Positions 32,328 through 41,638 of a DNA stretch of 64,000 nucleotides are shown one piece after another; the stretch's first letter is position 1, and each line of letters begins with the position of its first letter. Source of the DNA: an uncultured Oscillospiraceae bacterium (lineage in GTDB: Bacteria; Bacillota; Clostridia; Oscillospirales; Oscillospiraceae); NCBI GenBank assembly GCA_910584285.1, contig CAJTYK010000001.1, positions 130,799 through 194,798 of the forward strand. Direction: 5' to 3'. A program made the translations under genes and the position numbers. The notes under the pieces are model-generated. The model worked only from the letters and a program-made list of their open reading frames with translations, made no database searches and was not told the DNA's origin.

Positions 32328-32382
32328 CAAGATTCATTACTATGCCATTACTATGTACATTACTATGCTACCCAAAAAAAGC

Positions 32383-32411
32383 TTGCAATTTCGACCTTTT
32401 TTTGGTAAAAT
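32383..32411 (+). promoter_or_regulatory. Promoter of the MORN-repeat gene
   Basis: TTGCAA (32383-32388), 17 bp, TAAAAT (32406-32411), leaving a leader of about 130 nt before the ATG at 32551. Confidence 0.6.
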
Positions 32412-32550
32412 ACAGAAAAATGTATGGAACGAAAAATTTCCCCTCCCTGCTTTTTCTTGTTTTCTGCCATAAAAGGACTGTGCAAGGCGCCGCATGATTC
32501 TTGGTTTCAGCAATTCAAATAACATTGATTATTGTAAGGAAGGTGCTAAT

Positions 32551-34362
32551 ATGCGTTATATCGGACGGGATCATGATTTATTGTATCTCAAATGTGGTCA
32601 CTGCAAAAAAATATTTGCTTATGACAGAAATGAATTTGAAAAGAAAGAACAACGCAAATGTCCCAACTGCGACAAACGGGGCCGGATCATATGGTTTTAT
32701 CCTATTGCGCCCCAAACAATTTTCATGTGGCTTCCGGTTCTGTTCATGACAGCGTTGGCCGTCGGATGTATATTCATTATTTCTTTTCCTGTTTTTCAGG
32801 AATCCTATTTATTCAACAAAGCGGTCACTGCCCTGAACCCGCTATTCACGTCTATACTGATCTCTGCTACATTTTCGTTTCTTTCTTTTCTTTTTTCTCA
32901 AAAAACCTACAAAGAATCTGGAGAGCCAAATGCCCGGGCCGAAACCGTAAAACGGATCAATTGGGTCATTATAATGATCCAATGCATCATACTTATTTTT
33001 ACAATGAATTTCATTATGCAAACGCAGTATTGCCCGTTGGAAATCAATAATTCCGGTACCGGAGAACTCCAGCAGTACTTTGGTAATGCCACCGGGAATT
33101 TTGCGTCTGGAACAGGCCGACTATTCAACAGCCAGGGAGAGCTTGTTTATATTGGAGAGTTTAAAAACAATCTGTTTGACGGCTATGGAAAAGAGTTTGA
33201 GCTGATTAATACTGTTCGCAATACAGATGTCTCACAATCCTATCGATGTGTCTACGAGGGGTCTTACAAAGGCGGGGTGCCCGATGGGCAGGGGCGCGAA
33301 TACCGATACGATGCAGAGTACACGTTCGAGAAAGATAAAGATGTGGATCCTAATCTTTACTATGAAGGGCAGTTCGTGGAAGGCGAATACTGCGGCTACG
33401 GGACCTTGTACGGCATAGACAGCAAATATGAGGGGGTCTTTTTTGACGGAGAGTACAACGGCTATGGAAGCAAATGGTTTTTAGATTCCTCTGCTAAAAA
33501 GATTTATAAAATGGAGGGAACTTATCTGAACGGCTCTATCAATGGGGCCGGAAAAAAGTATTATCCAGACGGAGCCATTCTTTTTGACGGAACCTATGAG
33601 AGCGGACATGCTGTCGAGGGGACTACCTATTTCAACGACGGAAGCGTCCGATATACAGGAGAGTGGGATGGAAACAACTATAGCGGCAGCGGGACCCTTT
33701 ACTGGGAAAACGGTAATACACGATTTGAGGGGAATTGGACCGATGACAAGAGAAACGGAAGCGGCACCAGTTATCGTGAGGATGGAACGATAGCATATAT
33801 CGGAGGATGGCAGGATAATCAATACTCTGGATACGGCAAATTATATTATCAGGATGGAACTACCCTTCAGTATGATGGTCGTTTCAAAAATGGAGTTAAG
33901 AGCGGCAATGGCAACGGGTATTATAGGGACGGAACCCTTCAATATTCTGGCGCGTGGAGTTCCGATACTTGGAGCGGCCAAGGGACTTGGTATTGGGAAA
34001 ATGGGCAGCCATATTATAAAGGCGCGTTTGCAAATGGACAGCCCAATGGCTTTGGAACCATACATTCGGAAAGCGGTACAATTAATTATGAGGGCTATTG
34101 CGAAAACGGCCTCCGAAGCGGAAATGGCACCTCATATGATGATGCTGGCATAAAGAATTATCAAGGTGATTTCCTTGATAACCAGCGGGATGGCCAAGGC
34201 ATTTCTTATTGGCCAAACGGCAACGTCAAATATGACGGTGGTTGGCAGGCAGGAACCTATTCAGGTGAGGGCAAAGAATATGATGAGAACGGAAACCTGC
34301 TGTATGAAGGCATATTCGACAATGGAGAATTTGTCTCTACGTCAATGGTTGCACAAGCATAG
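32551..34362 (+). CDS. Zinc-ribbon, membrane-anchored MORN-repeat protein
   Basis: 603 aa. A zinc ribbon at the N-terminus has Cys15, Cys18, Cys37 and Cys40 (KCGHC ... KCPNC). Three membrane helices follow (about 52-75, 83-105 and 123-143). The rest, about 155-600, is some 16 MORN-type repeats of about 23 residues with the pattern YGxGxxYxxDGxxxYxGxW (examples YSGSGTLYWENGNTRFEGNW, YSGYGKLYYQDG). MORN repeats form an elongated beta sheet and often bind lipids or proteins. Codon use is AT-richer than neighbouring genes, suggesting transfer. ATG with AAGGAAGGTG upstream. Function unknown. Confidence 0.85.
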   Translation: MRYIGRDHDLLYLKCGHCKKIFAYDRNEFEKKEQRKCPNCDKRGRIIWFYPIAPQTIFMWLPVLFMTALAVGCIFIISFPVFQESYLFNKAVTALNPLFTSILISATFSFLSFLFSQKTYKESGEPNARAETVKRINWVIIMIQCIILIFTMNFIMQTQYCPLEINNSGTGELQQYFGNATGNFASGTGRLFNSQGELVYIGEFKNNLFDGYGKEFELINTVRNTDVSQSYRCVYEGSYKGGVPDGQGREYRYDAEYTFEKDKDVDPNLYYEGQFVEGEYCGYGTLYGIDSKYEGVFFDGEYNGYGSKWFLDSSAKKIYKMEGTYLNGSINGAGKKYYPDGAILFDGTYESGHAVEGTTYFNDGSVRYTGEWDGNNYSGSGTLYWENGNTRFEGNWTDDKRNGSGTSYREDGTIAYIGGWQDNQYSGYGKLYYQDGTTLQYDGRFKNGVKSGNGNGYYRDGTLQYSGAWSSDTWSGQGTWYWENGQPYYKGAFANGQPNGFGTIHSESGTINYEGYCENGLRSGNGTSYDDAGIKNYQGDFLDNQRDGQGISYWPNGNVKYDGGWQAGTYSGEGKEYDENGNLLYEGIFDNGEFVSTSMVAQA

Positions 34363-34509
34363 CCATGGTTTGCTGAGCTATTCTTGCTCATTTTCGCCCT
34401 TTCCGTGATATGCTTTGTGCGGGGCCCGTAATTCCGACACCTATTGTAAAGCGAGCCCTCCCTTTTAGACGCCACCGCCTGGGCTGTCATTTCCCATCCG
34501 GCGCAAAAT

Positions 34510-34537
34510 GCGGCCCCCGGAATCCTCCGGGGGCCGC
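34510..34537. terminator. Bidirectional terminator
   Basis: Arms GCGGCCCCCGGA and TCCGGGGGCCGC around ATCC, between the MORN gene and the minus-strand gene ending at 34552; followed by TCTCTTTT on the plus strand. Confidence 0.75.
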
Positions 34538-34551
34538 GTCTCTTTTGCCTC

Positions 34552-35820
34552 TCAGCTCCGGGCCAGGGTATACCGCACCCCGCCGCCCTCATACAGATTG
34601 GTGAGTGTTACCCCGGGCTCAGTGGCGTAAATCACCCGATCCCGGCAGTAGATGGACTGAATCCCCTCACGGGCCAGCCCGTCCAGCGCCCCGGATTCCA
34701 GCTCCTCCGCCACATAGACGGGGGCCAGCCCCAGGGCGATCTCCCCGCAGCCTATCTGGTCGGAATAGGCGATCAGGCTGTGGGCGGCACTCCGGCACAG
34801 CCCGTCCTCCGGGGACAGGTAGGTGGTGCGCGTCTCGCCGTCCTCCAGGCGGTAGATCCGCTGCCAGTCCAGATCGTCCATGGCGTAATCCTGTAGACAC
34901 ACCACGCTCCGGGGGCCCCGGTAGCGCAGCACCGCCGCTGGACAGATCACGCCGTCCACATAGTCCAGCACACTCAGGCTGTAGTCTGTCTCCCGGCTGT
35001 CCAGGTTCCGCTGGAAGCCGTCATAGCTGGAAATCGTGCCACGGGTAAAGCCGTTTTCTATCATCAGCTCCGCCAGCGCATCCACCACAAAGGCGTTTCT
35101 CAGCCAGCCAAAGTCCAGAAACCGCTCCACGCCCTCCCGCCGGGCGAAGGCCAGGTAGTCCTCCGACACATAGAGGCACACCTGGTTATCCCCCAGCAGC
35201 CGTAGGTCGATGGCCGACCGATCCCGGGCCCAGGCGGCCAACGTCTCATACTCCCGGGCCACGTTCCCGCTGAGCCGGGGATCGAAATCCGTCAGCTGTA
35301 CGTCATCCTGGCAGAAGAACAGGTCGCCATACCGGGCGTACACCGGGCCCAGGTAGATGGTGCGGTCGCCGCTGCGCTGCACCGTCTCAAGGGCCCGATA
35401 CAGCATCCCGTCCACCGTCAGCGTCTCGTTGGGGTGGAGGCTCAGATCCCGCAGGTTGGTGACGCCCTCGAAGCTCTCCACCGTGTGGAACAGCTGGAAC
35501 AGCGTCCGACAGGCGTCGGAGTACAGCGCCGAGATGGCCCTGTTCTCCGCCGCGGGCGAGGCCCCGTCGGCGCCCAGCTCATAGAGGAACACCAGCTCGT
35601 CGCCGCAGCCCGGCCCCTGGGCGGTGCTGGCCTCAATGGCCTGCCACCCGGATTCCGGTGTCATAAGCTGGGTGAAGGCGTAGGCCAGCCCGGCCCCACC
35701 GATCAACAGCAGGATGGCCGCCGCAATCAGCCGCCGCCCTACATTTCCCTCCGGCAGCTGGATTTTCTCCACCGGCCTGGGGTGGGGGCGATCCCGGTTG
35801 TCTCTTGCTGTCCGCCCCAA
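34552..35820 (-). CDS. Membrane-anchored protein with a degenerate ApbE-like domain
   Basis: 422 aa. One N-terminal helix (about 31-51) anchors an outer domain. Several segments recall FAD:protein FMN transferase (ApbE): NETLTVDGMLYRALETVQRS for the helix before the active site, RFLDFGWLRNAFVVDALAEL for the DLGGIAKGYAVD helix, then ISSYDGFQ where ApbE has its NxGGD loop, and a late SDQIGCGEIALGLAPVYVAE in place of the ADALSTA motif. The Gly, Lys, Thr and Asp used for FAD and magnesium are mostly absent, so flavinylation is doubtful. It ends the peptide transporter operon, 2 bp after the OppF-type gene. Confidence 0.55.
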   Translation of the reverse strand: MGRTARDNRDRPHPRPVEKIQLPEGNVGRRLIAAAILLLIGGAGLAYAFTQLMTPESGWQAIEASTAQGPGCGDELVFLYELGADGASPAAENRAISALYSDACRTLFQLFHTVESFEGVTNLRDLSLHPNETLTVDGMLYRALETVQRSGDRTIYLGPVYARYGDLFFCQDDVQLTDFDPRLSGNVAREYETLAAWARDRSAIDLRLLGDNQVCLYVSEDYLAFARREGVERFLDFGWLRNAFVVDALAELMIENGFTRGTISSYDGFQRNLDSRETDYSLSVLDYVDGVICPAAVLRYRGPRSVVCLQDYAMDDLDWQRIYRLEDGETRTTYLSPEDGLCRSAAHSLIAYSDQIGCGEIALGLAPVYVAEELESGALDGLAREGIQSIYCRDRVIYATEPGVTLTNLYEGGGVRYTLARS

Positions 35821-35822
35821 GC

Positions 35823-37130
35823 CTAAATCACCGCCAGCACCAGCAGCAGCACAAAGAGCACGGCGATCACCGCCAAGAAGATGAACCCGGCCACAGCGCC
35901 GCCCTTGCAGGCCTTGTAATTGCGGATATAGTTGTGCTTGCGGAACACCACCGCCGCGATAATACCCAGGATGGGCAGCAGGAAGGACAGGATCTTATAC
36001 CAGATGCTGCCCGTGTCCCGGGCGGGATGGGCCAGGATCTCAGCGTCGGCAGCCCGCTCCGCGGCGTTGTCATCGGTCTTGTGCTCCACGGGGTGATCCG
36101 GATCCTGAATGGTGACGGCCTTCACCGGCACGCCCTTGTCCCGGATGGCCTTGTACTCCGCGATCTCCTTCTTGTTACCGTAGATATAGTGGTCATGGCC
36201 AATGCACACAAACTCCGGCTTATCCTCCGAGTAGTCGTGGATGGAGGGGTCGTAGGTGTACAGCACCTTGTTCTTTTCCAGCTGGGGATCGGGTATGGGA
36301 ATGGCGGAGATGAGGGAGTGGGTGTAGGGGTGCAGGGGGAAGTTGAACAGTTCCTCCGCCTCCGCCACCTCCACGATCCGCCCCTTGTAGATCACGCCGA
36401 TGCGGTCGGAGATAAAGCGCACCACGGAAAGATCGTGGGCGATGAACAGGTAGGTGATCCCCTTCTCCTCCTGGAACTTCTTCATCAGGTTGAGCACCTG
36501 GGCGCGGATGGACACGTCCAGGGCGGAGATGGGCTCGTCCGCCACCACCAGCTCTGGCTCCATCACCATGGCCCGGGCGATGCCGATGCGCTGGCGCTGG
36601 CCGCCGGAGAACTCGTGGGGATAACGGGTGAGGTGCTCGGGGAGCAGGCCCACCTCCTCAATGATGGTCTCCACCTTTTTCACCCGGTCGGCCTCGTTCT
36701 CGAACAGGTGGAAGTTATAGAGGCCCTCGGAGATGATGTAGTCCACGGTGGCCCGTTCGTTCAGCGACGCCGCCGGATCCTGGAACACCATCTGGATATT
36801 GCGGATGACCTCTCGATCCAGGGAGCGGGGGATCTTGCCCGAGATGCGCACACCCTTGTAGCGGATCTCGCCCCCGGCCAGAGGATTGACCCGGATCACC
36901 GCCCGGCCCACGGTGGTCTTGCCCGATCCGGACTCGCCCACCAGGGAGAAGGTCTCCCCCTTGTAGATGTCGAAGCTGGCGTCCTGGACGGCGCGGACGG
37001 CGGCGTCCCCCTTGCCGAAGGTGATATCCACATTTTTCAGCGACAGCAGGATCTCCCTGCCGTTCTCGTCCAGCGGGCCGTGCTCCGGAAGGCTGCCGGC
37101 CCGTACCTCAGTTGCTTTCTCTTGCGTCAC
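35823..37130 (-). CDS. OppF-type ATP-binding subunit with a C-terminal membrane extension
   Basis: 435 aa. The ABC part (about 25-290) has Walker [15 protein letters not shown], signature [16 protein letters not shown], Walker [13 protein letters not shown] and the peptide-family C-terminal motif [12 protein letters not shown]. Residues after about 300 are extra: a hydrophilic stretch, then two predicted helices (near 376-392 and 408-433) with a Cys/Lys loop between them (RNYKACKGG). Such a membrane tail on OppF is unusual. It powers import with the OppD-type subunit encoded 13 bp upstream. Confidence 0.88.
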   Translation of the reverse strand: MTQEKATEVRAGSLPEHGPLDENGREILLSLKNVDITFGKGDAAVRAVQDASFDIYKGETFSLVGESGSGKTTVGRAVIRVNPLAGGEIRYKGVRISGKIPRSLDREVIRNIQMVFQDPAASLNERATVDYIISEGLYNFHLFENEADRVKKVETIIEEVGLLPEHLTRYPHEFSGGQRQRIGIARAMVMEPELVVADEPISALDVSIRAQVLNLMKKFQEEKGITYLFIAHDLSVVRFISDRIGVIYKGRIVEVAEAEELFNFPLHPYTHSLISAIPIPDPQLEKNKVLYTYDPSIHDYSEDKPEFVCIGHDHYIYGNKKEIAEYKAIRDKGVPVKAVTIQDPDHPVEHKTDDNAAERAADAEILAHPARDTGSIWYKILSFLLPILGIIAAVVFRKHNYIRNYKACKGGAVAGFIFLAVIAVLFVLLLVLAVI

Positions 37131-37143
37131 GATCCGACCCTCC

Positions 37144-38892
37144 CTAAATGTTGAATGCTGCGATCAGCTTTTCGTGGATGTCGTGGATTCCCTCGGGTTT
37201 CTCGATCTTGGGCGCCCGGGGATCCAGCAGCCAGGTCTTGGCAAAATGGGTGTCGGTGACCTGGAACATGGGCGGCTCCGCCAGGGTGTCGATCTCCAGG
37301 CAGTAGGGATTCCGGGGGGCGAAGGCGTCTCCCACGATCTGATTGTACAGGGAGGGCGGCGTACCGGTGATGGAGTACAGCTTGGTGTTCTTCTGGGCCA
37401 GCTGGGGCAGAGAGGACAGCAGCGCCCAGGTGTAGGGGTGGCGGGGGTCGTAGAAGACCTCCTCCACCTTTCCCAGCTCGATGATCTGGCCGGCGTACAG
37501 CACTGCCACCCGGTCGGCGATATTGGCCACCACGCCCAGGTCGTGGGTGATGAACACGATGGTGTAGTTGAACTCCTTTTGCAGATCCTTGATGAGTTGG
37601 AGGATCTGGGCCTGAATGGTCACGTCCAGGGCGGTGGTGGGCTCGTCGCAGATGAGGATCTTGGGCTGGCAGGACAGGGCGATGGCGATGACGATGCGCT
37701 GGCGCATACCGCCGGAGTACTGGAAGGGATAGTCGTCAAACCGGGCGGCGGCGTTGGGTATGCCCACCTTGTGCATCAGATCCAGGGCCCGGCGGCGGGC
37801 CTCCGCCTCGCTGCACTGCTGGTGCTTGATGATCACAGAGGTGATCTGCTTGCCGATGGTGATGATGGGGTTCAGAGAGGTCATGGGATCCTGGAACACG
37901 GTGGCGATCCGGCGGCCCCGGATCTTCGTCCAGTCCTTGGCATATTTCACGTTGGCCAGGTTGAGCACGCAGGTGCCGTGGAGCTGTTCCGGCGTCTCGT
38001 CCAGGTAACGCACCCGGAAGGCCACCTCGTCGAACACAGCGCTGCGCTGGGCGTCGTCGTCCAGATCCACCCCCAGCTGCATGGCCTTTTTCAGCGCCTC
38101 CAGCAGCTTGTTTTCGCACTTCATCCGCCGCCTCAGCCCGAACCGCCCCACGGACAGGTAGATCTCCTTGGCCAGGATCTCGTTGCGCTTGCGGGTCTCC
38201 GGGGTGATCTCGCCCTTGATCTCCTGCTCGTACTGGGCGTGGAGCCGGGCGGATTCCTCCTGGTAATGCTTCAGGTAGGCGGTGTCCGACGCCGCGCTCT
38301 GCTTCTTCTCCCGGGCCATCTGCTCATTGTGCCGCTTCAGCTCCTTGAGCTTGGCGTCGTACTCCTTGAGGGCCTTGTCGGCCTCCTGGATCTTGTCCTT
38401 CTCCTTGGCGGGATCATAGGTCTGCCGCTGGTTGAACACGCTGGTGCGCTGATACTGGAGCTCCTTCAGCTCCCGCTCAGCCGCCTCCACCTCCTCGCCG
38501 CTCAGACCGCTGCGCCGCTTCTTCTCGCTCTCCAGCTCCAGGATCTTCTGGTAGGTGGCAGCCCCCAGCTCCAGGTGGGCGTACTCGTCCAGCTTCCGCT
38601 TCGCCCGATCCATCATGGAGTGGGCGGTGGAGTCCAGCTTCACCACCGTATCCGCCAGCTCGTCGTCGTTGAAGATGATGGAGCCGTTGCTGATAAAGCC
38701 GTTGGAGTCCAGCATTCCGGCGAAGGTCTTGGTGAACACCGACTTGCCGGAGCCCGATTCACCCACGATGGCGATGGACTCGTTTTCATAGATGTCCAGG
38801 GAAATCCCCCGGATGGCGGTGAGGATTCTTCCGCGAACCCGGAACTTCACGTCCAGATTCTTGACGGATAACAGCACTTTTTTATCTTCCAT
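37144..38892 (-). CDS. OppD-type ATP-binding subunit with a large coiled-coil insertion
   Basis: 582 aa, against about 330-350 for ordinary OppD. Walker [15 protein letters not shown] is near residues 44-57, but the Q loop ([13 protein letters not shown]) comes only near residue 335. The 230-residue insert between them is charged and helical ([38 protein letters not shown]), probably a coiled coil. The signature ([15 protein letters not shown]), Walker B ([12 protein letters not shown]) and [12 protein letters not shown] are normal, so the ATPase should be active. It pairs with the OppF-type subunit. Confidence 0.9.
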   Translation of the reverse strand: MEDKKVLLSVKNLDVKFRVRGRILTAIRGISLDIYENESIAIVGESGSGKSVFTKTFAGMLDSNGFISNGSIIFNDDELADTVVKLDSTAHSMMDRAKRKLDEYAHLELGAATYQKILELESEKKRRSGLSGEEVEAAERELKELQYQRTSVFNQRQTYDPAKEKDKIQEADKALKEYDAKLKELKRHNEQMAREKKQSAASDTAYLKHYQEESARLHAQYEQEIKGEITPETRKRNEILAKEIYLSVGRFGLRRRMKCENKLLEALKKAMQLGVDLDDDAQRSAVFDEVAFRVRYLDETPEQLHGTCVLNLANVKYAKDWTKIRGRRIATVFQDPMTSLNPIITIGKQITSVIIKHQQCSEAEARRRALDLMHKVGIPNAAARFDDYPFQYSGGMRQRIVIAIALSCQPKILICDEPTTALDVTIQAQILQLIKDLQKEFNYTIVFITHDLGVVANIADRVAVLYAGQIIELGKVEEVFYDPRHPYTWALLSSLPQLAQKNTKLYSITGTPPSLYNQIVGDAFAPRNPYCLEIDTLAEPPMFQVTDTHFAKTWLLDPRAPKIEKPEGIHDIHEKLIAAFNI

Positions 38893-38904
38893 AACGCCGC
38901 CCCC

Positions 38905-39882
38905 TTACATATGGGTTCTGGGATCGGACGCGTCGCCCAGGTTCTGGCCGATCACATACAGCACCACCGTGATAATGGAGGAAATGGCCACGGGGCTCCA
39001 GAACTCAAATTCCCAGCCGGGGGTAACCATGGCGCTCTCCGCCTCGTAGATCAGGCGGCCCAGGGACATATCGGACAGGCCCATGCCGATATAGGACAGG
39101 AACACCTCGTAGGAGATATAGGAGGGGATCTCGGTGGCCAACAGGGTCACGATCACGGAGGTCATGAAGGGCAGGATGTTCTTCATGGCGATCTTGATGG
39201 TGGAGGTGCCCAGGCACCGGGAGGCCAGGTTGTACTCCCGATCCCGGATGATCACCACCTGGGTGCGGATGAAGTACGCAATGCCCAGCCAGCCGGTAAC
39301 GGTCAGGGCCAGCACCATCGTCCAGAAGCTGGCCGAGAACAGCATCACCATCACGGCGATCAGCAGGATATAGGGCACGTTGCCGATGATGTTGTAGACC
39401 TCCATCATGATGATGTCCACTTTTTTCGAGAAGCCCCAGACGGCGCCCACCACAACGCCCACCGTCATGTTGATGGCGGCGCAGATAAACGCCAGGGAGA
39501 TGGAGATGCGGGAGCCGTTCCAAATGGCCTGGAAGGTGGACTGGCCAGCAGCGCCGCTGCCCAGGATCCATTTCAGATCCAGACCAAACTTCTTCAGCGC
39601 CCGGGCGGGGGGCAGATGCTTGGCGGTGGCGTCCATCAGGTTTTCAAATTGATCATAGTGCGTCACCGAGGGATAGATATACGCGAACGCGATGACAAAC
39701 ACCAGCAAGGCAAGTATCACGATGTTCAGCTTGTTGCGGAAAAACACGCGGAACACGGACTGCCAGTAGGAGTACCGGGGGGCGGTGATTTTCTCCGACT
39801 CCAGATCGCTGTGGTCGTGGAAGGAGAACAGCTTCTCCTCGCTCATGCCGTATTGACTCAGATCATGCTCCATATCTCTCAC
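38905..39882 (-). CDS. OppC-type peptide ABC transporter permease
   Basis: 325 aa, about six helices. A cytosolic N-terminal region (about 1-40, FHDHSDLESEKITAPRYSYW) precedes helix 1 (NIVILALLVFVIAFAYIYP). The permease signature near the end of the core is GTSTIKIAMKNILPFMTSVI. Start is taken as the GTG at 39880-39882, which overlaps the stop of the upstream permease by 4 bp; an ATG at 39873 is also possible. Confidence 0.9.
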   Translation of the reverse strand: MRDMEHDLSQYGMSEEKLFSFHDHSDLESEKITAPRYSYWQSVFRVFFRNKLNIVILALLVFVIAFAYIYPSVTHYDQFENLMDATAKHLPPARALKKFGLDLKWILGSGAAGQSTFQAIWNGSRISISLAFICAAINMTVGVVVGAVWGFSKKVDIIMMEVYNIIGNVPYILLIAVMVMLFSASFWTMVLALTVTGWLGIAYFIRTQVVIIRDREYNLASRCLGTSTIKIAMKNILPFMTSVIVTLLATEIPSYISYEVFLSYIGMGLSDMSLGRLIYEAESAMVTPGWEFEFWSPVAISSIITVVLYVIGQNLGDASDPRTHM

Positions 39883-41456
39883 CTATCCTTCGTCGAGAAC
39901 GAGATGCGCGGATCCACCGTGGCCATCAGAATGTCGCCCAGAATGATGGACACCACGGACAGCACCGCATAGAACAGGGTCACGCCCACGATGACGCCGT
40001 TGTCGTATTTGTTGATGGCCTCCGTCAGCAGGTTGCCGGCGCCGGGCACCACATACACGCGCTCGGTGATGATGGCGCCCGTCATGGCCCCCAGCACGCT
40101 GCCCGGGATGCCGTGGACAATGGGGATCACCGCGTTTTTCAGGATGTGCTTGGTGAAAATCTCACCCTCCGTCAAGCCGCCGGATCGGGCGAACTTCACA
40201 TAGTCCGAGTTCATCTGGTCGATCATATACCGGCGCATCCACTTCATCAGGTTGGCCACCGAGGGCAGCGCCAGCGATACGATGGGCAGGATAAACATCA
40301 GCTTGTTGGTGGACTCCATGTCAAAGGTGGCGGGCAGGCCGATCACCTGGCCGCCGATGGCCTTGAACAGGAAGATATACGCCAGGGAGGGCACCGCGAT
40401 GATGAACACGATGTAGACGGTGCCCAACTTGTCGATGAGCTTATCCTTCCGCCGGGCCATCAGGATGCCCAGAGGCAGCCCCAGCGCGTAGGCCATAAGC
40501 ACCGAGATGATGCCGATGACGAAGGAGAAGCCGATCTTGGACATACTGCGCCGGGTCACCGACACGTTGGTATAGTCGTCGTCAAAGCGCACCGAGCTGA
40601 ACTCGTCGCTGCTGGAGCCCGCCCGGTAGGTGGCGGTGTGCAGATCGTCCGCGCTGTCCTCCACAAAGCCGGTGGGGAAGGTCATGTTGGACAGCACATA
40701 GGAGCCCTGGCTCCGCGTCATGGTGTCGAACACGTCCACGCCCTTGTTCACCGAATAGGACTGGCCCAGCTGAATGGTGGCGATGTTCTGGTGGACATAG
40801 GGGAACTGGCCATCCACATACAGCAGGTACTTGTGGCGGGTGCCGTTCCCGATGATGGCCGGGGAAAATTTGTCCCCGCCGTACACCGGGTCAAACCAGG
40901 TGAAGGTCAGGCCCCGCTCCCCCACCAGGGTGGAGTCGTCCTCCACGTAGTGGATGTTGTCGATGCTCACCAGGTTGGTGAAGTAGTCCACGACCCGGTT
41001 GATCAGCGGCACATCCCGGTAGGCGAACAGGATCTGCTGCCCGCCGGTGGCCACCTTCCGGCCACTCACCTTGGCGTTGTTCCGCTGGACGGTATAGCCC
41101 TGGGACTCGTAATACTGGGTGAATTGCTCCACATACTCCGCCACGATCTCTGAATCGTTGGCCGGGGTGCGGCCAAACGCCACCGCCTGCTCCCGAACCT
41201 CCTCGGTGATCTCGCCGGCGGCGGTGATCTGCTGGAGCCACTCCGCGTAGGTCACATAGTCCAGATAGCCGTACTCCTCCCACCGGGAATACATATAGCT
41301 GACCTTCGCGTTGTTCATCTGCCGGCTGTACACTGAGTCGCCGGCAAAGATCAGCATCCGGTTCAGCAGGGCGTAGACCATCACCATGACGATGATCACG
41401 ACCGCGATGATGGATACCACGCCGTGAAGCAGGCGTTTTACCAGATATTTTCCCAT
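39879..41456 (-). CDS. OppB-type permease with a large extracytoplasmic insertion
   Basis: 525 aa, against about 305-340 for OppB. Helix 1 (LHGVVSIIAVVIIVMVMVYA) is followed by about 270 residues predicted outside the membrane (ARTPANDSEI-like region through YAEWLQQITAAGEITEEVRE and HKYLLYVDGQFPYVHQNIA), after which the usual permease core resumes (IGFSFVIGIISVLMAYALGL, with FARSGGLTEGEIFTKHIL as signature loop). The insertion probably contacts the binding protein. The ATG at 41454-41456 is chosen, with an in-frame GTG four codons earlier as an alternative. Confidence 0.88.
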   Translation of the reverse strand: MGKYLVKRLLHGVVSIIAVVIIVMVMVYALLNRMLIFAGDSVYSRQMNNAKVSYMYSRWEEYGYLDYVTYAEWLQQITAAGEITEEVREQAVAFGRTPANDSEIVAEYVEQFTQYYESQGYTVQRNNAKVSGRKVATGGQQILFAYRDVPLINRVVDYFTNLVSIDNIHYVEDDSTLVGERGLTFTWFDPVYGGDKFSPAIIGNGTRHKYLLYVDGQFPYVHQNIATIQLGQSYSVNKGVDVFDTMTRSQGSYVLSNMTFPTGFVEDSADDLHTATYRAGSSSDEFSSVRFDDDYTNVSVTRRSMSKIGFSFVIGIISVLMAYALGLPLGILMARRKDKLIDKLGTVYIVFIIAVPSLAYIFLFKAIGGQVIGLPATFDMESTNKLMFILPIVSLALPSVANLMKWMRRYMIDQMNSDYVKFARSGGLTEGEIFTKHILKNAVIPIVHGIPGSVLGAMTGAIITERVYVVPGAGNLLTEAINKYDNGVIVGVTLFYAVLSVVSIILGDILMATVDPRISFSTKDR

Positions 41457-41483
41457 GATCTCACGCACCTAATCTTCCGTTCT

Positions 41484-41553
41484 GTCCCCCCTCGCGGGGG
41501 AGGAAACGGTTATTTCACTCCACGCTTCCGTTCCCTCCCCCGTAAGGGGGGAG
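41484..41553. repeat. Inverted pair of CCCCCTYRCGGGGG palindromic repeats
   Basis: Unit 1 (41484-41503) has arms CCCCC/GGGGG around CTCGC; unit 2 (41533-41553) has CTCCCCC and GGGGGAG around GTAA, in inverse orientation, each flanked by the shared GGRAACGG sequence. Each forms a hairpin, and the whole can fold as one larger stem. It lies between the OppA- and OppB-type genes. Confidence 0.7.
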
Positions 41554-41568
41554 AAATTGTGCCGATAC

Positions 41569-41606
41569 GCGTGCAGGAGAATGGCACGCACCATCCTCCT
41601 GCACGC
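41569..41606 (-). terminator. Hairpin after the peptide-binding-protein gene
   Basis: Arms GCGTGCAGGAG and CTCCTGCACGC (11 bp) with inner ATGG/CCAT. No T tract follows on the minus strand, so mRNA protection or partial termination between the binding protein and permease genes is more likely than full termination. Confidence 0.5.
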
Positions 41607-41638
41607 GCAGTATATTAGCTCTTATTCAGGGCCGCTTT

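Larger units (their letters stand above)
31830..32382. other. Gene-poor stretch of lower GC between rpsI and the MORN gene
   Basis: No recognisable gene, apart from a 51-codon minus-strand frame and two small terminators listed separately. GC is lower than in neighbouring genes. Three near-tandem copies of CATTACTATG are at 32335-32344, 32346-32355 and 32358-32367. The pattern fits decayed or inserted DNA, but no integrase, transposase or terminal repeats were found. Confidence 0.5.

Noticed and set aside
32335..32367. Three CATTACTATG copies considered as a CRISPR or tandem repeat array
   Set aside because: Units are only 10 bp with 1-2 bp between them and only three copies; no cas gene is near.
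34363..34509. Intergenic stretch after the MORN gene, checked for small genes
   Set aside because: Only short frames without ribosome sites were seen before the terminator at 34510-34537.
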